Below, one piece after another: positions 25,851-35,191 of a DNA stretch of 64,000 nt. Positions within the stretch are counted from its first letter, which is position 1. Each line of letters begins with the position of its first letter. The stretch spans positions 3,534,001 through 3,598,000 of the forward strand of contig NZ_AP024897.1 in the NCBI RefSeq assembly GCF_024529975.1. Reading direction: 5' to 3'. The position numbers and the translations under genes are program-made. This stretch comes from Vibrio quintilis (GTDB taxonomy: Bacteria; Pseudomonadota; Gammaproteobacteria; Enterobacterales; Vibrionaceae). The notes under the pieces were generated by a model. The model saw only the letters and a list, made by a program, of their open reading frames with translations, ran no database searches and was not told the origin of the DNA.

Positions 25851-26848
25851 GATTTATTCCCCGCAGTTGAGTGACTGCCAAAAATACTCGGACGCAGATA
25901 GTGATCAATCAGCGGACTGGCCGAGTTCATAATTAACACGGCAAATGCCACCCCTTCGGGATAGCTGCCAAACGCCCGGATCAGCCAGATCAGAAAGCCA
26001 CACCCAAGGCCATATAACATTTGCCCTTTGACACTGGTTGGTGACGTCACCAAATCTGTCGCGATATAAAAAGCACCCAACATGGCACCACCACTGAAAA
26101 GATGAACCAGCACCGGCAGGGAGTTCTGCGGGTCAACCATATGGGCAATGGCTGCAGGAATTAATAAGCCCAGCAAAAATGTCACCGGAATCGCCCAGTG
26201 AATAATGCCTTTATAAATGAGATAGATGCCGCCCAACAAAATCAGTAAACCACAGGTTTCACCAAGACTTCCGGCCTGCTGGCCGAGGAAAACATGAGAC
26301 AGCAGAATCGGATCGGTTCTTTCTGAACTCAGCGCCGTCGCAGAGGTCATTCCGTCAAAATGGAGCCATCCTGCAGAAACTCTGACCAGATTGTCACTGA
26401 AGTCGATCGGTGCAGGCGTTGCCCATTTCGTCATTTCAACCGGAAAACAGATGATCAGCATTACCCGGGCAAGCATGGCCGGATTAAACAGGTTTTGCCC
26501 CAGCCCGCCATAAATCTGCTTGCCAATCACAATCGCAAATGCACTGCCGAAGACACACATCCACGGCGGCACCGATGCCGGTAAACTCATTGCCAGCAAT
26601 AATCCGGTTAATGCCGAAGAACCATCCATGCAGGCACTGCTTTTTTTCTTCATCACAACCAGGCAGGCCCACTCGGTCACAATCGCGGCTGCCACACATG
26701 AAGACACCACCATCAGACTGTTTAATCCGAACTGATAGAAACCAAACAAAGTTGCCGGAATCAGTGTGGCGATAACCGTATACATAATACGGATGCTGCT
26801 GTTCTTGTTATGGGCAAAAGGCCCGATTGCTGATTCATAATTAATCAT
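25847..26848 (-). CDS. rnfD: RnfD membrane subunit
   Basis: 333 residues, about nine membrane segments, NqrB/RnfD family. The flavinylation-type segment [12 protein letters not shown] near residue 165 and the [18 protein letters not shown] segment are characteristic. Binds covalent FMN and forms the membrane electron path with RnfG. Overlaps rnfC by eight bases. Confidence 0.95.
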   Translation of the reverse strand: MINYESAIGPFAHNKNSSIRIMYTVIATLIPATLFGFYQFGLNSLMVVSSCVAAAIVTEWACLVVMKKKSSACMDGSSALTGLLLAMSLPASVPPWMCVFGSAFAIVIGKQIYGGLGQNLFNPAMLARVMLIICFPVEMTKWATPAPIDFSDNLVRVSAGWLHFDGMTSATALSSERTDPILLSHVFLGQQAGSLGETCGLLILLGGIYLIYKGIIHWAIPVTFLLGLLIPAAIAHMVDPQNSLPVLVHLFSGGAMLGAFYIATDLVTSPTSVKGQMLYGLGCGFLIWLIRAFGSYPEGVAFAVLIMNSASPLIDHYLRPSIFGSHSTAGNKS

Positions 26849-28748
26849 TGTCGCCCTCCATGGCTGTCATTGCTTCCTGCTCAGTCACGACTTCTTTCTC
26901 CGCTGGCTTCACCCTGACTTTACGCGGTGGACGCGGCGGCCTTGCCGGACGCTGTGGTGCAGCTGCAACTTCCGTTTCCGGTGTCTCCGTAGTCTGCTGT
27001 ATATCACTGGTTTCCGCGGTCTCCGCTTTCACTCTGGGTTTGCGTGAGGGACGAGGTGGCCTCGCAGGCCGCTGTGGCGCAGCTGTTTCCGTGGCCCCGG
27101 TTTCGCTCGCCGGGTTTTCCGTCACCAGTGTATCAGCCTGCTGAGCTTCAGCAGCTTCCGGTACACCTCTGGGTTTCCTTGCCGGACGGGCAGGCCGGGC
27201 CGGACGCTGCGCCGCCGGGGCATCAGCTTTTGTTGTCTCAGGCGCTGTGGTTTCAGCCACTGCGGCCTCAGATAAGGCAGGTTTGCGGGCAGCACGTCCG
27301 GGGCGGGCTGCTTTCTTTTTCTTCGCGGCCTGTTTCCCGGCTTCTTCTTTTTCCAACCGCAGTTTTCTTGCCTCGGTCAGTTCTTTGGCCCGGGCTGACT
27401 TTTTATCCTGTTGATTGTTCGACCAAATCACACCTTTCGCGTGCATGAAATACTGCACCAACGGAATGTGGGACGGGCAAACATAACTGCATGCGCCACA
27501 GGATAAACAGCTCAACACGCCGAGCTCCTGCGCCATACTGAAGTTTGAGACCCGGGTATATGCTGCCAGCTGGAAAGGCATCAGTCCCATAGGGCAGGCC
27601 CGCACGCACTGACCACAGCGAATACATTCCTGATGCTTATTGCTGTTGACGACTTCTTCTTCTGTCAGCGCCAGCAATCCGCCAACGGTTTTATCCACCG
27701 GTACATGAGGCGATGAAATTACCTGTCCCATCATCGGTCCGCCAAAAATTAACCGCTCGGTCTCCTGAGAAATACCACCACAATATGCAATGACTTCATT
27801 AACCGGCGTTCCGACAGGCACTTCAACATTACGCGGCTCACCGATACCTTTACCGGACACGGTTATCACACGGGTCACCAGCGGCCGTCGAAAACGGACC
27901 GCATGATAAACAGAGCGGGCCGTGGCGATATTATTGACTAACACACCAATCTGGTTGGAACTGCCGCCTTTCGGGACTTCTTTACCCGTCAGGGTTTTGA
28001 TCATCTGTTTCGCGGACCCCATCGGATATATACTCGGCACTTTCTGTACATGAATATCTTTATCTTCGGATGCGGCATACAGCATCTCCTGAAAAGCGAC
28101 CGGCTTATTATCTTCAATCCCTATCAGTACCCGCTTTGCCCCGGAGGCTTTTAAGATCAACCGGGCCCCCACAATGATTTCAGCCGCATATTCCTGCATC
28201 GTCAGGTCATCGCTGGTCAGATAAGGCTCACATTCGCCGCCATTCAGAATCACAGTATCAACCTGATTGCGTTTCGCCGATTTAAGTTTCAGTCCGGTCG
28301 GAAAGCCAGCCCCACCCAGCCCGACAATCCCGGCTTCACTCACCCGCTCAATAATGGTTTCATCATCAACCGCAGCCAGATTCGATCCGGAAATCAGTTC
28401 GCCCCAGGAGCGATCTTCATTCGCCCGGATCACAATGGTGTCACTTTTTACCCGGGCCGGATGCGCTGTGATATGCTCGGTAATGGCAGTCACAATGCCA
28501 TTGACCGAACTGTGAACCGGCGCAACCCGTTCAGACCGGGACACCGCAACCAGCTGACCTCTTTTAACCTTATCGCCCACCTCAACCAGCGGCGTGAGTT
28601 TAGCCCCATTTCTCTGCTGCAAAGAGAGATAAATATTTCGGGGCCAGAAGCCACGGTCAATGTGTTTATCACTGGTCAGTGATTTAAAAGACTCTGGATG
28701 AACGCCACCGGAAAAAGGACGGCGGAGGTGAAAAAAATTCATCATCAA
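26841..28748 (-). CDS. rnfC: RnfC, NADH-binding subunit with long Ala/Pro/Arg tail
   Basis: 635 residues. N-terminal barrel-sandwich and NADH/FMN domain (GLGGAGFPTGLKLKSAKRNQ; GECEPYLTSDD), then two [4Fe-4S] sites (CIRCGQCVRACPMGL; CLSCGACSYVCPS) near residues 380-430. The last about 190 residues are low-complexity, with three repeats of an AAPQRPARPPRPSRKPR-like block separated by acidic Glu/Thr-rich linkers. Such extensions occur in gamma-proteobacterial RnfC and vary in length. It couples NADH oxidation to the complex. Confidence 0.95.
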   Translation of the reverse strand: MMMNFFHLRRPFSGGVHPESFKSLTSDKHIDRGFWPRNIYLSLQQRNGAKLTPLVEVGDKVKRGQLVAVSRSERVAPVHSSVNGIVTAITEHITAHPARVKSDTIVIRANEDRSWGELISGSNLAAVDDETIIERVSEAGIVGLGGAGFPTGLKLKSAKRNQVDTVILNGGECEPYLTSDDLTMQEYAAEIIVGARLILKASGAKRVLIGIEDNKPVAFQEMLYAASEDKDIHVQKVPSIYPMGSAKQMIKTLTGKEVPKGGSSNQIGVLVNNIATARSVYHAVRFRRPLVTRVITVSGKGIGEPRNVEVPVGTPVNEVIAYCGGISQETERLIFGGPMMGQVISSPHVPVDKTVGGLLALTEEEVVNSNKHQECIRCGQCVRACPMGLMPFQLAAYTRVSNFSMAQELGVLSCLSCGACSYVCPSHIPLVQYFMHAKGVIWSNNQQDKKSARAKELTEARKLRLEKEEAGKQAAKKKKAARPGRAARKPALSEAAVAETTAPETTKADAPAAQRPARPARPARKPRGVPEAAEAQQADTLVTENPASETGATETAAPQRPARPPRPSRKPRVKAETAETSDIQQTTETPETEVAAAPQRPARPPRPPRKVRVKPAEKEVVTEQEAMTAMEGDND

Positions 28749-28760
28749 TTCTCCCGCAGA

Positions 28761-29294
28761 CTACGCCATTGCCACATGTTTTGGTTTCGGCCAGTACCAG
28801 GTTGCAGAGTCCGGTTCGATCTCCTGCATGGTTAAGCATTCCTGAGTACATGACTGACTACACAGCTTGCAACCGGTACAGATGTCTTTCATCACGGTAT
28901 GCATCTGCTTTGGCGCACCGACGATGGCATCAAAAGGACAGGCTTTAAAACAGCGACCGCAACCGGAACAACCGGATTCATCAATGACCGCGACCCATTG
29001 TTTATCTTCCTCACTCATTTCAACAGAAACGCCAAGAATATCTGCCACATTCAAAGCCAGAGAAGAGCCGCCTGGCGGACAGCAGGTCGGGCTCAGTTCC
29101 CCGGAGACCATTTTTTCAGCGGCCTGACGGCATCCGGCTTCACCACATTGCCCGCACTGGCCGCCGGGAAGCAGGCTCTCGATTTGATCCACCAGCGGAT
29201 CACTCTCGACTTTAAAAAAGACCGCGGCAAATCCCAGCGCTGTTCCCAGCATGCCGCCCATAATTACAAAAAATATGAATGACGATAAAATCAT
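28761..29294 (-). CDS. rnfB: RnfB iron-sulfur subunit
   Basis: 177 residues from an ATG preceded by GGGAGGTGGGT (frame opens further upstream without signals). One N-terminal membrane helix (SSFIFFVIMGGMLGTALGFA), a CGQCGEAGC...C four-Cys site, and two ferredoxin-type clusters (CSGCGRCFKACPFDAI; CTGCKLCSQSCTQECL). Likely delivers electrons to ferredoxin or NifF. Sits between rnfA and rnfC. Confidence 0.95.
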   Translation of the reverse strand: MILSSFIFFVIMGGMLGTALGFAAVFFKVESDPLVDQIESLLPGGQCGQCGEAGCRQAAEKMVSGELSPTCCPPGGSSLALNVADILGVSVEMSEEDKQWVAVIDESGCSGCGRCFKACPFDAIVGAPKQMHTVMKDICTGCKLCSQSCTQECLTMQEIEPDSATWYWPKPKHVAMA

Positions 29295-29307
29295 ACCCAC
29301 CTCCCTG

Positions 29308-29883
29308 TCAGGCCATCCCTGAAAAGCCCATAAAAGCCATCGATAAAATGCCCGCGGTAATAAACGCGATTGGCGTCCCTTTGAAAGCTGCCGGCACATG
29401 ACTGAGGGATAGCTGGCTGCGTAACCCTGCAAACAGCGTAATCACCACCAGAAAGCCAAATGCTGAACCGGCACTGAACATCACCGACGAGACAAAAGAA
29501 TAATCCTGCTGAACTGCCAGCAAAGCCACACCCAAAACCGCACAGTTCGTCGTAATCAAAGGCAGATAAACCCCCAGCGCCTGATATAAGGCCGGAAAAG
29601 CTTTTTTGACATAGAGTTCAGTAAACTGCACCACGGCGGCGATGACTAAGATGAAAGTAATAATGCGCATAAATCCCAGCCCGAGCGGCCGTAAAATGGC
29701 AAATTCCAGAATCCAGGTTGTTGCGGCAGCAAAAGTCAGGACAAACGCGGTTGCGATGCCCATCCCGAGGGCGCTGTCTATTTTTCCTGAAACCCCCATA
29801 AAGGGGCATAAACCTAAAAACTTGGCCAGAACCACATTATTTACAAATGCTGCACTGAGCAAAATGATCAATCCATCTGTCAT
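29308..29883 (-). CDS. rnfA: RnfA membrane subunit
   Basis: 191 residues starting MTDGLIILLSAAFVNNVVLA, with six membrane segments and the PLITTNCAVLGVALLAVQQD motif holding the conserved Cys. Pairs with RnfE around an intramembrane Fe-S site. First gene of the operon, 40 bases below a strong sigma-54 promoter. Upstream in-frame codons to 30015 cover the promoter and are not coding. Confidence 0.95.
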   Translation of the reverse strand: MTDGLIILLSAAFVNNVVLAKFLGLCPFMGVSGKIDSALGMGIATAFVLTFAAATTWILEFAILRPLGLGFMRIITFILVIAAVVQFTELYVKKAFPALYQALGVYLPLITTNCAVLGVALLAVQQDYSFVSSVMFSAGSAFGFLVVITLFAGLRSQLSLSHVPAAFKGTPIAFITAGILSMAFMGFSGMA

Positions 29884-29922
29884 GCTGAAAGTCCCTGTTA
29901 TGTTCCTTCTCAGGGTCATTTC

Positions 29923-29938
29923 TGCACGAGCTGTGCCA
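29923..29938 (-). promoter_or_regulatory. Sigma-54 promoter of the rnf operon
   Basis: Minus strand TGGCAC-AGCTC-GTGCA: near-perfect -24/-12 promoter with GG-N10-GC spacing, 40 bases before the rnfA ATG. It places rnf in the NifA regulon. Confidence 0.88.
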
Positions 29939-30029
29939 TTGTGCACAGATGCACCATCAAGTCGCTTCATCGCCTGAATTGACGTCGGGTTGCATAAAAA
30001 TTCTGCTGCCTGCACAGGATATTTAAAAT

Positions 30030-30084
30030 TGTCGGAAAGCAGACAAAAGCGAATTTGTTATCCGGATTTGTCCTGAATCAAACA
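30030..30084. promoter_or_regulatory. Two NifA sites upstream of rnfA
   Basis: TGT-CGGAAAGCAG-ACA at 30030-30045 and TGT-CCTGAATCAA-ACA at 30069-30084, both exact TGT-N10-ACA, about 90 and 130 bases upstream of the rnf -24 element. Confidence 0.75.
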
Positions 30085-30147
30085 AACCTGCACTTTCGCC
30101 CTTGTCACCTGCGCTGGCCGGGCAGAAAGGCGCAGAAATGCATTGAG

Positions 30148-30163
30148 TGGAATAAGATATGCA
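30148..30163 (+). promoter_or_regulatory. Possible sigma-54 promoter of nifLA
   Basis: TGGAATAAGATATGCA has GG-N10-GC spacing and TGCA at -12 but a poor -24 half. It lies 125 bases before nifL. In Klebsiella nifLA is NtrC/sigma-54 dependent; I do not see a clear NtrC site. Confidence 0.45.
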
Positions 30164-30287
30164 TAGAGCAATAAATAACCACTTTTCTGAGAAAACAATT
30201 TTTCCCGGAAAATAATTCTGAAGAAACGAACAAGGGAGAATCGGGACCATCTGTTTTGACGTATCATAACTGCTAAGGAAAGCTTAT

Positions 30288-31817
30288 ATGGGACAACCAG
30301 ACACTCTAATGTTGCAGGCCACTTCTCCGGTATTCGGCGAAGAAGTCTTTGAACAGATCGTTTCCAATGCACCCGTTGCTATCAGCATCACGGATGAGTC
30401 AGGAAATATCCTTTTTATTAACCAAACTTTCTGCACAATCACGGGATACAGCAGTGAAGAACTGCTCGGAAAGCATTCTTCAATGCTTTCTTATCAAGCC
30501 ACACCCCGTTCAGTTTATGAAAAACTCTGGTCAGCCATTACACAGGGACACCACTGGCAGGGACAATTGCTTAACCGCAGGAAAAACGGCGACCCTTATA
30601 TCGCCGATATGTCCGTTTCCCGGGTCAATAATGTTCAGGGCGATGTCCGTTATTATGCCATCCACAAAGACATCACCGAAGAACACCACCTGCAACTGCA
30701 TCAGAAAAATCAGTCACTGATGTTTGAGGCCGTACTGAATGCCGCGCCGATGGCTATTGCATTAGTTGACAAACAACACAATGCCATCTTTAAAAATGAA
30801 CGTTTTGAGAAAATGAAGCAAAACATCAGCATATCTCCGGTGCAGCTTTTGCTCGACACACTCAATAGTGATTACGGCTATGACACGCTGGAAGACTACA
30901 TGGGCAGTGAAACTCAGAAGTATAAAGGGATTCATATCGGCAGCCATGGTCCGGCTCACGAACGCTGGTTCGATTTCGTGCTGGTTAAAATTCCGGTTTC
31001 GGATACCACAGCTGAAACCTATTTCAATCGTGAACAGGGCTACTATATTGTCGTCGCCATCAATGAACGGACCCGGGAAAAACTTCTGGTTGAAGAAAGA
31101 CGCATCAATTCTATTAAACTGATGACCCGGGATAATAAATACGTCCATGCGATGCAGGAAGCGCTGATGGCAACCCTGCACCAGCTTCAGGGGCCATTTA
31201 ATATGATTGAATCGGCGATCAATATTCTCAAAAGAACCAACGCTGCCTGCCCCGGACTGGTCGCCATGGATGAAGCAATGAATACCGCGGTTCATGCGAT
31301 GGATGACATCAAACAGGCGATTCCGGAGCGCACATCCGAAGCATTTCAGCCGGTCAATCTCAACCTGATAGTGAAAGATGCGACCTCCATCAGCACCGAT
31401 GAGCTGCTGATGTCTTCCACCAATCTGAACCTGGACCTCGATCCGACACTGCCGGCCATTCACGGCATGCCTCACCGTCTGGTGCTGGCACTGAAGCAGC
31501 TGATCGACAATGCGATTGATTCCATTCAGGCGGCTAATCCGCAGGAGCGGATTCTGCAAATTACAACATACGTTGAAGATCATGATGTCCATCTGATTGT
31601 GGAAGACTCAGGCACCGGCGTTGCCAAAGCCATTCAGATGAAAATCTTTCATCCGTTTTTCAGCACCAAACCCAAACATCTGTCGGGTTGCCGGGGAATC
31701 GGGCTTTCTATCGTTCAGCAGGTCCTGAACGAGCATTCAGCGACGATCACCATGACGCACAGTACACAACTTACCGGCGCCAAAGTTCTCATTACATTTC
31801 CGGTTAACGGGTGGTAA
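30288..31817 (+). CDS. nifL: NifL, redox- and nitrogen-sensing anti-activator of NifA
   Basis: 509 residues. PAS1 (about 20-130; FEQIVSNAPVAISITDESGN, FAD-binding in the family), PAS2 (about 140-260), a linker, and a C-terminal GHKL ATPase-like domain (LIDNAIDSI; VEDSGTGVAK; GIGLSIVQQVL). No phospho-accepting His is evident: the H-box region reads MATLHQLQGPFNMIE. NifL binds NifA and blocks it under oxygen or fixed nitrogen. AAGGAA precedes the ATG; it is followed by nifA after six bases. Confidence 0.95.
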   Translation: MGQPDTLMLQATSPVFGEEVFEQIVSNAPVAISITDESGNILFINQTFCTITGYSSEELLGKHSSMLSYQATPRSVYEKLWSAITQGHHWQGQLLNRRKNGDPYIADMSVSRVNNVQGDVRYYAIHKDITEEHHLQLHQKNQSLMFEAVLNAAPMAIALVDKQHNAIFKNERFEKMKQNISISPVQLLLDTLNSDYGYDTLEDYMGSETQKYKGIHIGSHGPAHERWFDFVLVKIPVSDTTAETYFNREQGYYIVVAINERTREKLLVEERRINSIKLMTRDNKYVHAMQEALMATLHQLQGPFNMIESAINILKRTNAACPGLVAMDEAMNTAVHAMDDIKQAIPERTSEAFQPVNLNLIVKDATSISTDELLMSSTNLNLDLDPTLPAIHGMPHRLVLALKQLIDNAIDSIQAANPQERILQITTYVEDHDVHLIVEDSGTGVAKAIQMKIFHPFFSTKPKHLSGCRGIGLSIVQQVLNEHSATITMTHSTQLTGAKVLITFPVNGW

Positions 31818-31823
31818 ACAGTT

Positions 31824-33422
31824 ATGACAGTCTCTTATTCATCTTTAGATTTAGAGCGTCAACTGCTAGCGGCCATGTACAATATCAGTTGCGTTCTGAA
31901 CAGCAGTCTCAATTACTGCGACACGACAGATAACGTGTTAAAAATCCTCCATGAGGAGTGTCAGCTCAAATGCGGCATGCTGACAATTCTCGACCAGTCG
32001 AGAGATATTCTGCTGGTTAAATCCGTTCACTCTCCGGCTTCAGCGGTGAACATTAATCAAAAACCGGTGCACTATAAAGTCGGAGAAGGCATCGTTGGCG
32101 AAGTGTTCCGTCAGGGCAGTTCAATGGTGATCAGGAATCTGGGGCAGGATATGCGTTTTGCAGACAAACTTGCCCTTTATGATTATGACAAGCCCTTCGT
32201 CTGTGTTCCGCTGAAAGATGCGAACAATAAAGTGATTGGTGCTCTTTCGGCTCAGCCACCCAATCTCGATGATCAGGCGATTACCATGCTGACCCGCTTT
32301 CTTGATATGACGGCCAACCTGATTGCCCGGAATGTCCAGCTGGCTCATCAGATTGAAACTCAGCAACAACAGCTGGTGGATGAGCGCGACGGATTACGGC
32401 GTAAAGTCAGAAATAATTACAGCTTTAAAAATCTGGTCGGCCACACCAAATCCATGCGGCAGATTTTCGAACAAATCCGGCTGGTATCACGCTGGGATTC
32501 CACCGTACTTGTCCGGGGAGAATCCGGTACAGGGAAAGAGCTGGTGGCCAATGCGATTCATTACAACTCGCCACGGGCAGCAAACCCTTTCATCAAACTC
32601 AATTGTGCTGCACTGCCGGACAACCTGCTGGAATCTGAACTCTTCGGCCATGAAAAAGGGGCATTTACCGGCGCGGTTAAACAGCGCAAAGGTCGTTTTG
32701 AAATGTCTGATCACGGCACGATTTTTCTGGATGAGATCGGCGAAACCAGCCCGGCCTTTCAGGCCAAATTGCTGCGCGTTCTGCAGGAGAAGGAATTTGA
32801 GCGCGTCGGTGGTTCTTCCACCATCTGTGTCGATGTAAGGATCATTGCAGCGACAAACCGGAATTTAGAGCAGGAAGTCGCAAACGGTAATTTCCGGGAA
32901 GATCTCTACTACCGGCTCAATGTGATGCCAATGCATTTACCGGCATTACGGGAAAGGATTCAGGACATTCCGGAGCTGACCGAGTTCATGCTGCAAAAAA
33001 TCGGTAAAGCTCAGCGGCGCAAACTCACCATCACAGACAGCGCGATCCGGAGCATGATGACTTATGGCTGGCCCGGTAATGTCAGGGAGCTGGAAAATAC
33101 GCTGGAACGGGCTTCAGTCTTAAGTGAATCGGGAGAAATTAGTCCGGATCTGATCATCTTTAATCAGGTTGAATCGATGCTTTCAGCACAAACCAGACCG
33201 GCAGCAATGCCACCACAACCCTTCACTTCCTCACCTGAACCGCTGAACGAACTGCCCAGTGCCAACAAGGAAAAACAGTTCAACGATGAACGGGAGATGG
33301 TGATTGATGCGCTGGAACGTTCCGGCTGGGTCAAAGCCAAAGCGGCCCGGTTGTTGAATATGACCCCCAGACAAATTGCCTACCGCATTCAAATCATGAA
33401 TATTGAGATGAAACAAATCTGA
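31824..33422 (+). CDS. nifA: NifA, sigma-54 enhancer-binding activator of nif genes
   Basis: 532 residues: GAF domain (about 15-175), AAA+ domain with intact Walker A GESGTGKELVANAI, GAFTGA (HEKGAFTGAVK), Walker B GTIFLDEIGE, and a Fis-type helix-turn-helix at the end (KAKAARLLNMTPRQIAYRI). No Cys-rich interdomain linker of the rhizobial type, so oxygen control is via NifL. Binds TGT-N10-ACA sites, found here ahead of six nif/rnf units. Confidence 0.96.
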   Translation: MTVSYSSLDLERQLLAAMYNISCVLNSSLNYCDTTDNVLKILHEECQLKCGMLTILDQSRDILLVKSVHSPASAVNINQKPVHYKVGEGIVGEVFRQGSSMVIRNLGQDMRFADKLALYDYDKPFVCVPLKDANNKVIGALSAQPPNLDDQAITMLTRFLDMTANLIARNVQLAHQIETQQQQLVDERDGLRRKVRNNYSFKNLVGHTKSMRQIFEQIRLVSRWDSTVLVRGESGTGKELVANAIHYNSPRAANPFIKLNCAALPDNLLESELFGHEKGAFTGAVKQRKGRFEMSDHGTIFLDEIGETSPAFQAKLLRVLQEKEFERVGGSSTICVDVRIIAATNRNLEQEVANGNFREDLYYRLNVMPMHLPALRERIQDIPELTEFMLQKIGKAQRRKLTITDSAIRSMMTYGWPGNVRELENTLERASVLSESGEISPDLIIFNQVESMLSAQTRPAAMPPQPFTSSPEPLNELPSANKEKQFNDEREMVIDALERSGWVKAKAARLLNMTPRQIAYRIQIMNIEMKQI

Positions 33423-33433
33423 CAACAACCTGC

Positions 33434-33469
33434 TGTCAATCATTGTCTGTTTTAGGACAATGATTGACA
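33434..33469. terminator. Perfect hairpin between nifA and nifB, containing the NifA site
   Basis: A 14-bp perfect stem TGTCAATCATTGTC/GACAATGATTGACA with an 8-base loop, 12 bases after the nifA stop. No long T-run follows. The NifA site at 33444-33459 spans the loop, so one sequence may serve as transcript end and activator site. Confidence 0.7.
33444..33459. promoter_or_regulatory. NifA site for nifB
   Basis: TGT-CTGTTTTAGG-ACA, exact match, about 65 bases upstream of the -24 element of nifB. Confidence 0.75.
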
Positions 33470-33521
33470 AACCCACCAGACAAAACAATCATTAACACAT
33501 TAAAAACAACAAGTTAAACCA

Positions 33522-33537
33522 AGGCACAAGCTTTGCA
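33522..33537 (+). promoter_or_regulatory. Sigma-54 promoter of nifB-fdxN-nifQ
   Basis: AGGCAC-AAGCT-TTGCA: all key -24/-12 bases except the first T; GG-N10-GC spacing exact. It ends 48 bases before the nifB ATG. Confidence 0.88.
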
Positions 33538-33585
33538 ACAGTGCGTAAATAACTCTTTAAATATGGATTAATTGTTGAGGTGTTT

Positions 33586-34950
33586 ATGGAAGCAAACACA
33601 CTGGATCAGGCAAAGGAAACGCATTCTTCTGAAATCCACCACTTTCTGTCAAAGCAGGTGCAGGAAAAAATCGCACAGCACCCATGCTATTCAAAAACCG
33701 CACACCAGTATGCCCGCATGCATCTTCCGGTCGCGCCGGCATGTAATATTCAGTGTCATTACTGTAACCGGAAGTACGATTGCAGCAATGAATCCCGTCC
33801 GGGTGTTGTCTCTCGTGTTGCGTCACCTGATGTGGCACTCAAACAATTTACGACCATTAAAAAGCGGGCACCGAACTTAACCGTGGTTGGTATTGCCGGC
33901 CCCGGCGACGCGCTGGCAAATCCGGATGCGACCTTCAGAACGCTCCGGGCTATCCGCAAAGAAGATCCGTCCGTGCAGCTATGTATTTCAACCAACGGCC
34001 TGATGCTGGAACCCTATGTGAATGATCTGGTTGCTGTTGGTGTCAACCATCTCACCATCACCATTAACTGCACCGACCCGGAAGTTGGCAGCAAAATCTA
34101 CCCGTGGATTTATTTCAATCATCAACGACTCCGGGGAAAAGAAGCAGCGCAAATCCTGATCGAACGACAGTTCGCCGGTTTAAAGGCTGCGGCAGCCACC
34201 GGAATGCTGGTCAAAGTCAATACCGTGCTGATTCCGGGCGTCAATGATCATCATATCAAGGCTGTATCAGAGGCTGTTAAGGCACATGGCGCTCTGCTGC
34301 ATAACATCATGCCGCTGATTTCAGATCCGGCACATGGCACCTACTTCGGATTAACCCATCAAAAAGGACCAACAGACGAAGCGCTGGAAAAAGCCCGCAG
34401 GGAATCGGGGGATTACATGCCTCAGATGACTCACTGCCAGCAATGCCGGGCTGATGCCGTCGGCGTTCTCGGTGGTTGCTCATCTCAGGAGGATACGCTG
34501 GAAAATCCGGAGACACCAGACAGCACCACGTCTTCGCCCGGATTCCGGGTCGCAGTGGCAGCCAATGATGACACCGGGATAATCAATACCCATTTTGGTC
34601 ATGCCAAATGGTTTGAGATTTATGAATACGTGGCGCAAAACGACAGTTTCAGCTTTATCGAAAACCGCTCCACCGCACAATACTGTACCGATCAGCAATG
34701 TGATGACGATTTCGATGAAAAAGAACGCATCATTCAGTCAGTCGCTGACTGCGATATGGTGCTGTGTGCCCGGATGGGAATCTCGCCGTGGCGTCAGCTT
34801 GAAAAACTGGGCGTAAAGCCAAACGTTGATTTTGCGTATCAGGCGACTCACGAAGTACTGCCGCAAATTGCTGCCACACAAACCAATCCATCACAGGAAA
34901 CTGCAGATTTATCCGCAGAGCGGGGTGAACATGAAGTATGCAATTACTGA
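33586..34950 (+). CDS. nifB: NifB, radical SAM FeMo-cofactor precursor synthase
   Basis: About 454 residues (GTG at 33580 is an alternative; GAGGTG precedes the ATG). Radical SAM motif CNIQCHYC near residue 50, NRKYDCSNESRPGV after it, a second conserved CRADAVG segment, and a C-terminal NifX/NafY-like domain (FRVAVAANDDTGIINTHFGH). NifB fuses two 4Fe clusters with a carbide to make NifB-co. The N-terminal IAQHPCYSK is also typical. Overlaps fdxN by 20 bases. Confidence 0.96.
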   Translation: MEANTLDQAKETHSSEIHHFLSKQVQEKIAQHPCYSKTAHQYARMHLPVAPACNIQCHYCNRKYDCSNESRPGVVSRVASPDVALKQFTTIKKRAPNLTVVGIAGPGDALANPDATFRTLRAIRKEDPSVQLCISTNGLMLEPYVNDLVAVGVNHLTITINCTDPEVGSKIYPWIYFNHQRLRGKEAAQILIERQFAGLKAAAATGMLVKVNTVLIPGVNDHHIKAVSEAVKAHGALLHNIMPLISDPAHGTYFGLTHQKGPTDEALEKARRESGDYMPQMTHCQQCRADAVGVLGGCSSQEDTLENPETPDSTTSSPGFRVAVAANDDTGIINTHFGHAKWFEIYEYVAQNDSFSFIENRSTAQYCTDQQCDDDFDEKERIIQSVADCDMVLCARMGISPWRQLEKLGVKPNVDFAYQATHEVLPQIAATQTNPSQETADLSAERGEHEVCNY

Positions 34951-35191
34951 TAAATGCGTCGGATGCCATGCCTGCTCTCTGGTTTGCCCGAGTCAGGCCG
35001 TCTATCAGGACTGTGACAATGACAATCAGTTCCATATTCACAGTAAACGCTGTACCGGCTGTCTCGGACAATTCGATACCCCACAATGTGCAACCATCTG
35101 TCCGGTTGAAGAAGCGATTATCGACAGCGATGCCCACCCGGTGAATCCGGCGGGCAGCTTAACCGGAATTGTCAGGGAGGCCTGCGTATGA
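34931..35191 (+). CDS. fdxN: FdxN-type 2[4Fe-4S] ferredoxin
   Basis: 86 residues. Cluster motifs CVGCHACSLVCP and CTGCLGQFDTPQCATICP, the latter with the six-residue insert typical of nif ferredoxins of the FdxN group. The ATG lies inside the nifB end; TGA overlaps the nifQ start (ATGA). It probably donates electrons to NifB. Confidence 0.9.
   Translation: MKYAITDKCVGCHACSLVCPSQAVYQDCDNDNQFHIHSKRCTGCLGQFDTPQCATICPVEEAIIDSDAHPVNPAGSLTGIVREACV

Noticed and set aside
30120..30140. CGGGCAGAAAGGCGCA as a sigma-54 promoter of nifL
   Set aside because: Spacing fits but -24 and -12 bases are poor; the site at 30148 is better, though still weak.
30762..31592. 276-codon minus-strand frame within nifL
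   Set aside because: Antisense shadow of nifL; no family features.
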